A stretch of DNA of 64,000 bases from Ulva prolifera (lineage: Eukaryota > Chlorophyta > Ulvophyceae > Ulvales > Ulvaceae), in assembly GCA_023078555.1 (NCBI GenBank), contig CM041200.1, positions 5,860,361 through 5,924,360 of the forward strand. The letters run 5' to 3'. The position numbers and the translations under genes are program-made. Below are positions 12,201 through 24,705 of the stretch, piece after piece (the first letter of the stretch is position 1; every line of letters begins with the position of its first letter). Under the pieces are notes generated by a model. That model saw nothing but the letters and a program-made list of their open reading frames with translations, made no database searches and was not told the origin of the DNA.

Positions 12201-15200
12201 GCAGCCGAGCTGCCTCCGCTCTCCCACAAAGCGACCCTCGCACTGCTGCAGCCGTTTGCGGTCGACATCCCTACCGAGCCAACTCCAAGCAGCAATGTTT
12301 CAAAGGACTTGGCTCAAGTGGCTGTGGCCAATCTCGCCCCCACCTCCCATCCACCACAGGGCAGCGACCTGTCTGTGCTGTTGCCGTGGGTAAAGCATGT
12401 GCACAGCTCGTCCATGCTAAAGCAGCAGGCAGTGCAGATGCTGCATGAGATTGAGCAGTGGTTCTTCCGACGCGCTGCCGCGTTGGAAGCCCCCGAGGCA
12501 GCTGCCAGCCTCTCCACTGAAGCTCTGCAGCAAGCGCACCAGCTGGCGGAGTTCTACTGCCGAGAGCTGCTGCGGTTCGAGAAGCAGCACTGCAGCCGCC
12601 ACAGCAGCGACGAGCACACGGACATGCTCAAGGTGGAGCTGAGGAGCAGGGAGACGGCGGTGGTGTGGGTGATGCTGTGCCTCGCGCACCACGCCGCGGC
12701 GGCAGAGTTCCCCGGCCTGCGCGAGTACGCCCTGCCCGTCCACCCCGACGACCTCCGCCACCTCGTGCTGCGTGGAGGCCTGGCACGGCGCGCAGCACTG
12801 ATTGTTGGCGGCTATGTCGCGGCTGTAAATTGTACAGCATCGCACGGAACTGTGTTTTCGACGAAGCATGATTCGACCGAGTCCTTGGCAGCCGCCTACG
12901 CTGCGGACAGTGATGTGCTACAGACCAAGTTCTCCGAGGAGCAGGTGCTGGTCGATCAGCGGATGGAGGCGCACTGGCAGAAGATCCAGGCAATGCAAGC
13001 CATCGTGCGGGATCTGGAGCGGCAGCTTGTTGCCGCAGAGATCGTGCTGGAACAGAAGAAGCAAGCTAAAGCCCATGCACTGGCGGCCCTGGAGTCAGCA
13101 ATCCAAGCGGCCACACGCGCTCTAGATGCGTGCGCACGCGAATTTTCAGGGCATGAGGCAGAGCAGGAGCGCCTCATCGCGCACCTATCAACAGAAATGA
13201 TCTATTTGAGGTATTCAGCCAGTCCGAGTGACCGAGACAAAGCCCGAAGCAAGTACAAATCACAGCCACGGTACTTGGAGCTGCAAAACCGGAGCAACGC
13301 AGCACAAGCTGATCTCAGAAGCCTTCAATCTGACCAGACTTTCGGCTTTTCAAAAACAGCACCTGGGCGCGCCTACTGCACCGCAAAGCAGCAGGTCAGG
13401 GCCGCGCAGACCCATGTCGATGACTTGAAGCGTCGCATCAAGGCAGCTCGAATCCCACCCACTCATGTATACCAGCCAGTCCCAGATCCTCGGAAGCACC
13501 GGGCCACCTGCCACGCGCTCCTCTTCTTTCTGTATCCACAACTCACGGGTTCCTTCCCGCTGCTACGGCAGTACTGCTGTGCCGCACAGCAGTGCTTGGT
13601 GCCGGTCTCAGCCTCCGGCACCCCGCAGAGCTCCGGCCACCCCGCCAGCAGCCGTCGGACAGATCAGTGGGCCGTATTCTACAACCGGACCCAGCAGTCC
13701 TGCGCATATGTGCCCCAGCCCCAGCGCCAGGCGAGAACGGAGGGATCGACGCAGATGCTCATGTTCCGCCAGCAGAGAGCTCCCGCCCAGACCGAGTTCG
13801 GACCAGGTGACGTGATGGACTACACAAGTAGAGAGATTGGTGTGTGGTGGCCTGATGGGGACATGTCGCTGCGGCTGTGGCAGGGAGGGCCGGTCGCCCG
13901 GTACATCACCACCCAGTTCACCGACCCCTATGCTGCCCAGGACTCTGTCGCCATCGCGGGCTCGTTCACTGAGCCTGGCAGGTACCTCGCATGGCTCCAG
14001 GTCGCGGCTGCCAAGGAACAGTCCAGGCTATGCCTCGGCGATGGCCAATGTGGGCCCAACTGCTGTGCACTGTACTGCTTCTGTGATGCAAATGAAGAGG
14101 TGGAGGCGGCGCGGGGCAACCGGGTGCTGGCGGAGCAGGGGGACCGGCCAGCAGGGATGAGCGTGGAGCAGTGGCGGGCGTTTGCGACGCTGCGGGCGTA
14201 CCCCCTGCAGCAGCTGCGGACGCTGTGCGTGGCCCTGCGCGAGGGCAGCCTGCAGCTCGACTGCCCACAGGTGTGGATCCGGACCCGCTGCTGTGCATGC
14301 ATGGATAAGCCTAAGCTGTAGGGCTGTGCAGCCTGACATGGTGCTGGTTCGCATTCTGTGTGCATCAATGCTCAGTCATCGCGTCTCAAGCGCCCTGCTT
14401 AGATTTGTGATGGCAGCGGGGCGTGCAGGTTGCGGCGGCTGTGCGCATGGTGCTGTACCACGTGGGCCAGCTGGAGAGCCAGGGCGGCCAGGTGCAGCGA
14501 GGGTGGGTGCGAGATGCAGAGGTGGAGGGCCTGTGTGCGGAGATGCTGCGTGTGGCCGGCCTCATGGAGCCCGCACCCAAGCTGCTGCTTCAGGTGTGCT
14601 GCCTCGCACTGCAGCAGGGGCTCATTGGATTTGGTGAGAGGTATTAGTTGTCTGGGCTATCCTGCGGCTACACAGAGATACTGCCGTCCAGATTTGCGAT
14701 TACTGTACTTTCTTGCCGCCGAGGGCAACTGGAGGTTGTCATGCAAGCTGTGCTTGTCGATGACAGTCACACGGAGTATCGTCAGATCACAATGGGGGTG
14801 TGAAACAGCATGGCAGTAGGTGCCTGCATGCAACTCGTGGTTCCAAGCAATCGATGGCCTCAGAAGCACCATGTTATGCAGGGCCCGCTGATATGTGAGG
14901 TTGCAGCTTGGCTGGCACAGTGTTGCCAGCAGGGTGTGCATGTGGCTCGCAGCTGCATGGCGATGGCTGCAGCCTGGGCCAGGCAGATGGAAGCAGAGAT
15001 GACCACCCTCAGCACCACCTCGGACGACGCCGGAGAGATGTCCCGCCTCTACACCAGCCTGCAGACCAAATGCGCCATCGCACACTCCTGCGCCATCCTC
15101 TGCTTCGGCTACACCTCGTTCGCCGACGGGTCCCAGGCTCCACATGCAGCAATGGACCGCCATGACGCGCAGCTCCTGCTGCTGCACCGGGTGCAGTCGT

Positions 15201-18200
15201 ACCTGCACGCCTTCAACGACAGCTCCGACCCGCTGCAGGGCAGGCTCGCCGTGCTGTCCAGCCAGTGCACCGAGGTGATGGCGCACCAGGTGCACGGCCT
15301 GGAGGCTGCCCTGCAGGCGGACAGTGGCCTGCTGAGCTCAGCGGTGCGCGGCGTCTTTGCCGACCTGCCGCAGCACGTCGTCTGGCAGGCGAGCCCGGAG
15401 CATCTTGGGTGCTACCTGGCACACTCCCAGGGCCAGGTGTACAGCATCAACGTCGTCAGCGGCTGTGTGCTGTGCAACGGCCTGGCGCCTGGCCACCTGC
15501 CGGACACGATTGTGCAGCACGCCACGTATGGGCGGCTGTTTGGCAGTGCCACGTTCGAGGTCGTGCAGCTGAAGGGCAAGCAGCAGGGCATGTTCCGGAC
15601 ACGGCAGCAGCACGGAGGCCACATCTACTCGTTCCTGCTGCGTGGGCAGAACCTGGTCGTCACAGAGTGCCCCGTGGATGCAGACACGGGGGAGATGCTG
15701 TTTGACCTTGAGCTGGAGCTGCTTGCATGTGCGCCCCATCCTGACCACCTGCTGCGTCGTGCGTGCACAACTACAGCTATCAATCTATCCTTTTCATGTG
15801 CTGCTCAAAGTCTGTATCATCGGTGTCAATACAAGAAACTATTACTTGAAGACATTTAGCCGACTTCCACATTAGCTGAGGTCATTTCTATGCGTGTGCC
15901 GACCCTGATATTTTGCCCTACTTCGCCTATTTTGCGCACTTTTGCCGAAGCAAGCCATGATGCCGTGCAGCGGGCTGCGAGTGGGCCCCGGAGCTGCCAG
16001 TGCGGCTGAAGAAGATGCACTCCCACTGGCTGTCCCGTAAGCAGCAGGCCATCGTGCTGCGGGGCATCCAGTACAACGACCGTCGTACCCACTTCATCCT
16101 TGCAGCACGCCAGCCGACCACTCGAGCGAGTCTGAAAGCAATGAACTGCTACTGTGTGCCATCCCACCTGCAGGTCAGCCACCGAACCCGCCCAACTGCA
16201 TGGCCTATGCTGCTTGCTGCCTGAATGATGGTGTTCAACACTTTGATCCGTTCCTGTCGCTGGGGCTAACCATGTCCTGAGCCGAAACGTGCAGTAGGTA
16301 CAATACACAAGTCCACATGCTTGTGGCCGTACGAACTAGCAGGTCAATTATGAATCATATTGTTTCCATGAAACAAGTACAATGCCATCATGTGTCCATC
16401 AAGGACGCCTGGCAAACCATGCTGTGCAAAGTCTAATCCTCTACATTACAAGGTGTGTGCGGCCCGGCTGCAGGAGCAGAGCTGGCACAGCATGATCGAG
16501 TCCAAGCACGCCTTCGACATCTTATGGGAGCTCCCAGGCAAAGACGATGCAGCCAGGTCCATGCTTGCTCGCTTCGAGTCTCCAGCTTACATTCACGTCC
16601 AAACAGAAGCCAAGCAGGCAGGGAAGAAGCGACCTCACACCGCCTCCAGCACAGACACGGTCATCCTCTACAGCCTGCCACGCTACCGCCTCACATTTGA
16701 GCTGCGCCCCGGCGAGACCCAGCTGCTCTGCTCAAATTATGCGACCTACCACCTGCCCGTCCAGGCAGAGGGGTCAGCCGCAGAGCTGCCACTTGCAAGA
16801 TTCCGCCACTTCCTCCTCCTGCGGTCTCCAGACGAGACAATGCCGCTTAAGATGCTGATGCCTGACGGGGACGTCACACGGGAAGCGCATACCGCAGCTT
16901 GCAGTGTCTCGAGATCTGAGCAGTGCGACGCGGATCTGGGGCACCATGCGTTCTCATTCAACAGGCGCACCCTCGGCTTTGACACCACCGTTGTGCATTC
17001 CCGCCTCTTCCTCGCCGCCATCTACGCCGCCACGCACTGCGAGGTGCCCCTGCCGCAGCTCGGCATGACGGCCGGGGAGCACGCCGTGGAGCTGCTGCGC
17101 CGCAGCTGGGTCAACCGCCCTCTGGCCGCCGGAGAAGCGGGCGCACTGGCGGCTGTGGCGCGGTTCAGTGGGCACACGCCTGCACTGCAGCTGCTGTGCC
17201 AGGCCCTCGCTGAAGACTCGCAATCGTTCGCATTTCTGCACGGCCAAGATCCGCATCGAAGCAGCTCGGCGGATCGCTCGCAGCGCGGCGCACACACGCT
17301 GTACTTGCAGGATGCGCGGCGCACCGCCCCCCTGCCGTTTGTGCAGGCCCGGAGGCAGCTGACCCAGGAGGAGGAGCATACGGTGCTGCAGCGGGCCCCG
17401 TGTGTGCTCCGAAACGGGAGTGTGCGTGTGGCGAGGACGGTGCAGTGGCCGGACCTTGCCGCAGCAGGTGTGGAGCTGGAGGACAAGCTGGCAGCAGATA
17501 TCCAGGGGGACATGTTCAACGACCAGCTCTTGAAGCTGCATAAGAGCTACTGTTCGAAGGTGGCACCTGTGGCGACATGCAACAAGGGAGGAGCTGCTGT
17601 TTCCATAGACACGTCTCACCTGCAGGGTGACGCATTCGGGCGCGAGATTGCGGAGGACCTTGAGGAGAGCATTCGAGTCCTCAAGAAGTCACCGCCAGAC
17701 ATGCACGTCGAGAGGGGCCGCCTGCAGAGCTTGGCGAAGGACCTGAGGGCCCTGCAGGAGGGGGTGGTGGCCGCCGAGCGGCGGCTGTCGGAGTTCTTGA
17801 TGCAGGCACTGGCTTTCACGCCGCCTGGGGAGGCTGGCACTGCGGTGGCGATGTTTCAGGCAGCAGCGCTGATGGCGGTGCCAGCACAGGCGGACCTACT
17901 ACGCATCACCCTCTTCCCTGAGATGTTACAGGTGAGCCTCAGCTGTCAAACAAGGATCTTGCGCCACCTGCATGTCCGAACATAGATGCGGCGTAGACTT
18001 GCTTTCATGCAGTGCACACAGCGATGTTGAAACATCTGGGCATACAGAGCTGCAATGTTCCGTGGTCCATTCCACGTTCCCACTTACTTCCAACTCTTCT
18101 GAGTGCAGGCGCTGAACCCGCTGCTGTCCGCCAGTGTGTGCGCCAAGCTCACGTCCCTGGCTCAGGAGTGGCAGAAGCTGTGTGTCCTGCATGACAAGCT

Positions 18201-21200
18201 CGCCCGCTGCCTCTGCCGCTGCAGCGGTGCCGCCGCGACGCACATGGACGCGAGCACGGCTGCGCTGGCGTCCGAGCTGGGCAACCGCCGCACCTGGGAC
18301 CCCCGGGCGCAGCCCGCCTGGCTCGCGCTGGAGGTGCTGCAGGGGCTAGAGATCCGGGAGCGGCAGGCCACGGTGGCGCAGCACATGCTGGAGCACCCCG
18401 GCGGGCCAGGGCTGACCGAGGAGGAGCATGGGGCGGTCCTGCAGCTGAACATGGGTGAGGGCAAGACGCGGGTGATCCTGCCGATGCTGGTGCTGGCGTT
18501 GTGCGGCCGGGGGGAGGTCCCTCGCGTCAACTTCCTGCAGGAGCTGCTGCCCGAGGCTGTTGACTACCTGCACTCCTGCCTCAAAGGTGTGCCTGCAAGA
18601 CATGCTTCCGTTGAACGAATAGGTCTGCAGATGCAGCTTCTACCTGCCTGCTGTGTGGTTGCGATCGCGTGTGTCATGTGACTGGGCGATCTGGAATATG
18701 TGGTGATGATTTTGTGCAGGCTCGATGCTGCAAGTGAAGCTGCTGCTGATGCCCTTCAATCGCGATGTGGAGGCTGACGCAGCAAGTGTATCTGTCATGA
18801 CTGCACGGCTGAGCTTCGCCAGGCACTCCCGGGCCTTCCTCTGTGTGTCCCGCGAGCAGCGGCTGTCACTACAGCTCAAGGCGCAGGTGCTGCTTTCCAG
18901 ATCCTGTGTCCTGTCCAATCTGGTCGCATCAATCGTCTTGGCACAGCAGTTGATTACCCCTGTCCTGCTTCACAATGCCATCCGAAAGCTGTTTTTTACC
19001 CTGGGCAGCCACGCCCTATCGAGGTTGAATTCGTAGATGTGTTACAAGGACAAAGGCAGCAAGGCGGTAGCACCGCGACAGTAGCAAGCAGACGAAGCAA
19101 ACACCAAGACACCCACGCACGAATTCGTAGATGTGTCTGATACTAGAATTGGGACATAGGCTTCTCACACCTACTGGCAGTGTCACTGTCAGGTCATGGC
19201 ATGTTGTGTGCAGGAGACTTTTGGCAACGATGACGATGAGCAGGCGTTCAAACAGCTGCAGCAGCTGTCAAAGATCCCGACATTCGACATTCTGGATGAG
19301 TGTGATGAGCTCCTCGCATCCAAATTCCAACTCGTATATGCCTGGGGCTCGCAGGAACACCTGCCGGCGCTGACAGAGCGCGTCCATGTCCTCCAGGCAG
19401 TGCTGCAAGCGCTGCATGACGACTCATATGTCACATCGCTGCTCGTAGATGGCGCAGTTGCCCAGGTTCAGCATCACGAAGGCCACTATGGGGGCATGCC
19501 AGAGACACGCCTGCTTGCAGGTATGGCACACTTATCGCTGCATGCTGCAACTCTTTGCGATGGCTCCTGTCTCTGATCTGGAGGGAGTGCATGAAGTCAA
19601 GATCCTACCATCAGTTCGACTGCACACAGACTGACTGCTGCTCCGTACAAAAGCATGCAAGCATGCTGAAACGGATGTTGCATGCAGGTCGTGCTCTGGA
19701 CAGCGCATGGCCTTCCCTCGCCAGAGACATCTGCAGGGCTCTCATCACGCAGCAGGACATTACACACCGATCTCTCAAATGGATGTCATTCCTTGACCAC
19801 CCAGGACAGAACCTGCTGCTTCAGTGCTGCACAGACTCGCTGCATGACGTGCATGAGTCCGTGCAGCAGCTGAGACTGAGCGACAAGGCCAAGAGCCATG
19901 TGCTGATGCTTCGAGGGCTGCTTGCGTTTGGGCTGCTGCGGCACTGCCTGCAGAAGAGGCACAACGTGGACTATGGCGTGACTGACCGGTGAGCCACCCT
20001 CTCAAAGCATGCTGATGTGTTCTCAACTATGGATCCCGTCACCGTGCTGAAGCCGGCCAAGCACTAGTTCTGTACTGATACATGGGCACAGGGTCACATT
20101 CAAGTTGCGTTGTGCATACATGAACAAACGAATCACTGCATCTGGAACAGGCTAAACCTTATTATCCTCACTCCGGAGAAGTCATGGCTGCACCTTCTTG
20201 CATAGGGCTGACGTCCGCTTCCTCAAAGCGATCAACAGTCTGGTAACTCGCCTGCTGGTGGTGTCAGAGCGACATAAGGACCACAGCATGCCATGCGTAT
20301 TTCTGATCATGTTTCCAATATCATTTTCTGCATGCGTACTGTGTGGACCAATGACTGCTCAATCGCGCTTCCAGTGATCGTAATAGCCCAGCTTCCACAA
20401 CCCTTTGCCATGATAGGTGCATAACAGGTGGCGCAGTCTGCCCAGCACGCTGCATCTCAGTGTTGGCCGGAGACGGATCATCCTCAGTCGATCAAGCTGA
20501 AAGAAGATGTAAACTGTGCAGGCAGGGCAAGCACAGCACGCACATGGCAGTCCCGTTCAGGGCTTGTGGCACCGAATCGGAGCGATCCGAGTTCAAGCAC
20601 CCCGATGCGAACCTCTGCCTCACGCAGTTGGCCTACATGCAGCGTGGTCTCACCTTACCCCAAGTCCATGATTGCATCACAGCTCTGTTTAAGACATCAC
20701 GATCCCAGCGGGAGTCGCTCTTCAGGTGCCATCCTGCTCAACTGCTGGACTAGTAGAAGAGCTACAGCTTGCGTCTGGAATCCTCAGATCCTTGCAACAC
20801 TGGTATGCAATGCAGGCAGTTTGTAGACAGGAGTCGGGGAGATGTGACGTACGAGGACCAGGTGGAGTTTGCATCCATCGACAGCCTGGCCAAGGTTGAC
20901 CCAGACAACGAAGTTCAGCTGCGGGTGTGCTGCTCCAGGGCTGACATGTTGTACATGCTCAATCTTGACTGAGTGAACTTGCAGAGGGTACACTGCACCT
21001 GATTTGCAGTGTGAGCAGCTTCCACAGGCATTCACACTGCCACCGTGCTGCTGCCGGACCTGCATGAAGGAACCACTCGAGCCTTCTATGACTCAGCCAG
21101 TAACAGCGTGAGTTTGATGTGTGCTGCTGCAGGTGCTGCACAAGTTCCTGTCCTTCAACACTGCAGCAGTCAACTTCTGGCTGGAGAGCTGCATCTACCC

Positions 21201-24200
21201 TCACGAGACAAAGCTCTTCCCCGAGAACCTGCGCCGCACTGCCTGGAACATGGCAGACACCCACACCGGCAAGGCGCGCCCGACTTCCTCACCGCTTGCA
21301 CATGCCAGCGCTGGCTGTTGGTGACCAACCCCGGCATCACACAAGTGGTTGACTGCTAGTGCGGTGAGGTGTGGCTGCATCAGTGCAGGTGGTTGGCTTC
21401 TCGGGCACAAACGACAACCGCTCGCTGCTGCCGCTGCAAGTGCGGGCCCAGGACACAGACGACACGAGCATCAAGGGCACCAACGGCCGCATGGCGCACC
21501 TCCTCCTGCAGCCCGGCAAGTGCTCCTTCGCCCGCCTCTCCTCGCCGCACGAGCAGGACCCGCACCTGGCGCAGAGGGTACTGGAGCTGGCCGTGCGGGA
21601 GCGCGCACACGCCCTCATCGACGCTGGTGCGCCCTCCTCAGGCCTTGCTCCCATACAAGCCGGCCTCGTGTAGATGTCGTTGCCCCTTCTGTTGGTGTCT
21701 CTGATTGCTCTGACCCATAAGAGCAGTCCCACTGGTCTTCAAGCTTTGATATTGCACCTCACATGTGATGTGAAACGAAGTGCTCGACTGTATATGATTA
21801 TACTTCATTCGACAGGTGCTTGGATGTCCGGCGCTCACAACGTGACGACTAGACCTGAGTTGAAAAGACGCTTGTTCCCCAGCACAAATCTTTCTCTATC
21901 CGGGTTCCAGAGTAGTCGGCCCGATGTTATATGTGGCGTGTGGCCGTTCAAATGAGGAATTGCCGTGCATACAATGCCGGCAGCCTCTTCACAGAATTCC
22001 AGGCCCATCGCTAGTGTCCGTGAACGTGCATCCACTGCGCTGACCGAGGCAAACTCCACCGCAGGTGCTCAGATGGCAGGCATGGGCCAGGCCGAGGCTG
22101 CCACCCGCCTCGTGGACCACATGCAGCACGGCACGGCGGCAGACGTCTGCCAGGGCGTGGTCTTCTTTGTGGCTGCCAGCACCGGCAGCCCCAGCAGCAC
22201 AACGAGCCTGCCAGAGGGCTGGGGTGTGATGGACCGGCAGAAGCACTGCATGCCCAAGGCGAGGTCCCCCATCAAGGAGGCCGACGCCTTTGTCATCTTC
22301 GACGAGGCCCGATGCAGGTTAGCCTCTGCCTGTTGCGCTGCAACTGCGTCTACCAGTCATGCTGGATCACTTCAGTCCTCTCACAAGTGCGGCCTGTGGG
22401 ATGAGAGGCAGGTGTTGTGGCCGGACTTAACGGCCCAACACCTGCATGTGCTGGGCTGTTGCAGGGCATAGCCCTGCGGCGCATGTCTGGTGTTGCCACA
22501 CAATTTTCATGCACCTGCATCTCTCTCGTCAGGCAGACTCGCTCCATACAGGGGGAGCGACATGAAGCTGAAGGCGGAGGCGAAGGCCGTTCTGACGCTC
22601 GGGCCCAACATGGGCCGCGACAAGTTCATGCAGGCGGCAGCGAGGCTGCGGCAGCTGGCAAAGGGCCAGAGCCTCATCATCGCCGCCCCTGGGGACATCT
22701 GTACTTCAATCGAGGAGGTCTGCAGCCTGGCAGCTGGGGCAGACATCCAGCCGCAGCATGTGCTGCAGTGGGTGTTGTGGAACACTGCACGAGCCAATGC
22801 GAGGGTACGCTCTCTGCAAGTTGCGCCACTCTTCGGTGTTGCAGCTGTCTCTGGAAGGACTCTGCTTGAGTAATCCTGTATGTGTGATAGGGCAGTGTCT
22901 TCTTGTCATTTCTACGCACTTTGTCTTCCGTGCACTGTATGAGTGGAACTTGTTGACAGGAAAGGATATCATGCACATGCGAGCTGTTCTGTCTGTCTAA
23001 AGCTCAAGACATGTTGGGAAACACAATCGCGGCACACGCCAGCTGCTGCCAGTGACGCCTAGCACAGTGCAGGCCTTCCCCGAGTACATCCTGCAAGGCA
23101 AGCACTTTGCTCACAGTGTCGGCAAGCCCATATTCGCAGATGAAGAGGTCAGCGCCTTGGACATGCTGTATGGCCACACCTCGCATCCTCAGTCCATGGA
23201 CCACTTCATGAAGAAGGTGTGCTTACTGGTGCCCTGTATGCACGTTTGACACGCTTTTTTTTGTTTGTGTTTGTGGCAGTGCCACCTGCCTCTGTTCGAA
23301 GACATAGCGATGCCTTGATTGCTTCAGCGTGTGACATTCCATTCCTGCCATTCCTGCCATTCCAACTGCGCCCCCAGCACCTCAGTCTTCCATTGTCTAC
23401 AGCCGATGATGAAGAATGGGGAGCCAGTGGCGCCCACTGAAGATGGTGCTCGCTGGCTGTCGAAGCTATATGAGCATGGCAACCGTCGTGGGCATGCGTT
23501 CATGGCTGATGAGACCGGTGCAGCAGAAGAGTGCGAGAGGGAAGTGGAACAAGAGGAGGAGAAGGAGCAAGAGGTGGAGGTCGAGAGCGTGCTTCCTCGA
23601 CTGCAGCCATGCGGCGAGCAAGCATGGGCATGCCCCAGGTCTGCGATGCAGCTCTCCTCTGCGTCTGATGTTGCTGGCTCCCAGCGTATTCAGGTGTGCT
23701 TGCGCACTCTGACTCACTGCCACATGATGCTGCAACATCCGGACAGCATCTCCTGTCCTGTCTGTACATGTCTTGCCCGCCGCAGGCAAGAGTGCAAGCT
23801 GGCGCCACAGATCGGAATGGTCGAATGCTTCATTCACAAGCGAGCCCAAGTTACGGCAGAGTGGACGGGGTGCAGACAAATATAGCAAAAGACTCTCTTG
23901 CGAATCATCGTTCACAAACACAGCGACAGTGCAACAGCCAGCACACACATGGCCGAATCCAGCAGTGTCGGGTCCTCATGGCCAGAATCACAATCGAGCT
24001 TGTATGCAGGTCTTCAGCCTCAAAGCTTCCAGCTCCCGCTTGTGGAGCGACAAAGCTGACAAAGTCAAGGCGGCTCTGCTGCCCCAGCTCAATTGGGCCA
24101 CCAACGTGCTTGTGACTGGCAACTTCCTGTCATGCTCTACCAGAAACACGGCCATGGCTGCCCACGTGCGCATGGCTGACAACCTCCTGATCTTCAGTGA

Positions 24201-24705
24201 CGGCTCCGTGCTGCTGGTGTCAGAACGCGAGGCGGAGCACGTGCTGAGGGTGCTGCGTGACGTGCCGCCGAGCGGGGTGTCAGCATGCCTCGTCAACCTG
24301 GCCATGTGCCGCTGGACCGCCGCGAGCCCCAGCCGGGCCTGGGCCCACGTGCCCCTGGCTGTCGGGCCACTGCCGGCGCCAGACCGCGCGCTGCCAGAGC
24401 TGGCACGGGCCGTCGTCGCCGCTCAGGTGTTCAGCGGGGAGACGGAGTACGTGTGTGACGTGACTGCGGAGGGGGCGGACGGCAACGAGCAGCGACGGGC
24501 AGCCGCCGTGGCCGTCGTGTTTGGGGAGGCGGTGCTGGAGCGGCAGGTGAAGGAGGAGCAGGCCGCCGACGCTGCGGAGGTGCTGGTGGCGCTGCGGGGG
24601 CGGCGGCCGTGCTGGCCTGGCTCTGATCTCGAGGGGCTGTGCTCTGATGAAGTCACCCGCGCCACGTTTGCCCTCGCATCTCATCCCCTGTCTGTAGCCG
24701 CCTGA
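9282..24705 (+). CDS. Giant DUF3638/DUF3645-family protein (helicase-like ATPase motifs), many exons
   Basis: Exon blocks I can support (approximate): 9282-9457, 10380-10698, 11077-11450, 11876-14275, 14427-14634, 14880-15735, 15960-16172, 16453-17931, 18110-18585, 18719-18891, 19214-19521, 19688-19991, 20520-20726, 20815-20970, 21132-21276, 21390-21625, 22065-22318, 22550-22803, 23072-23215, 23400-23693 and 24007-24705 (stop TGA). The protein is likely around 3000 residues, usual for this family. Family signatures seen: YSINVVSGCVLCNG near 15440; QLNMGEGKTRVILPM near 18450; FDILDECDELLASKFQL near 19285; AVPFRACGTESERSEFKHPD near 20545 (DUF3645); FSGTNDNRSLLPL near 21400; DMKLKAEAKAVLTLGPN near 22560; and a Glu-rich EVEQEEEKEQEVEVE tail near 23545. 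A coiled-coil-like stretch lies near 12930-13450. Homologues are often auto-labelled 'ubiquitin thioesterase', a label without visible support here. The true 5' end is not resolved and may lie upstream. Confidence 0.88.
18110..22803 (+). other. Helicase-like core inside the giant DUF3638 protein
   Basis: Four short motifs occur in the order seen in superfamily-2 motors. A Walker A-like MGEGKTR is at 18451-18471. A DExD-like LDECDELL starts at 19292, with the acidic core 19295-19309. An SGT-containing FSGTNDNRS is near 21400. An arginine-bearing QAAARLRQLAKGQ is near 22630. The first two are direct observations. Reading the set as a nucleoside-triphosphatase motor is inference; whether this family hydrolyses ATP is not something I know to be shown. 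Confidence 0.55.
19027..19136. repeat. 16-bp direct repeats flanking 78 bp inside an intron
   Basis: GAATTCGTAGATGTGT occurs at 19027-19042 and again exactly at 19121-19136. Both copies are inside the intron between the exons ending near 18891 and starting at 19214. The arrangement resembles a target-site duplication around a small insertion, or a simple local duplication. Confidence 0.75.

Noticed and set aside
12417-12993. Minus-strand frames of 120-150 codons as genes
   Set aside because: They are GC-rich shadows of the main exon of the giant gene.
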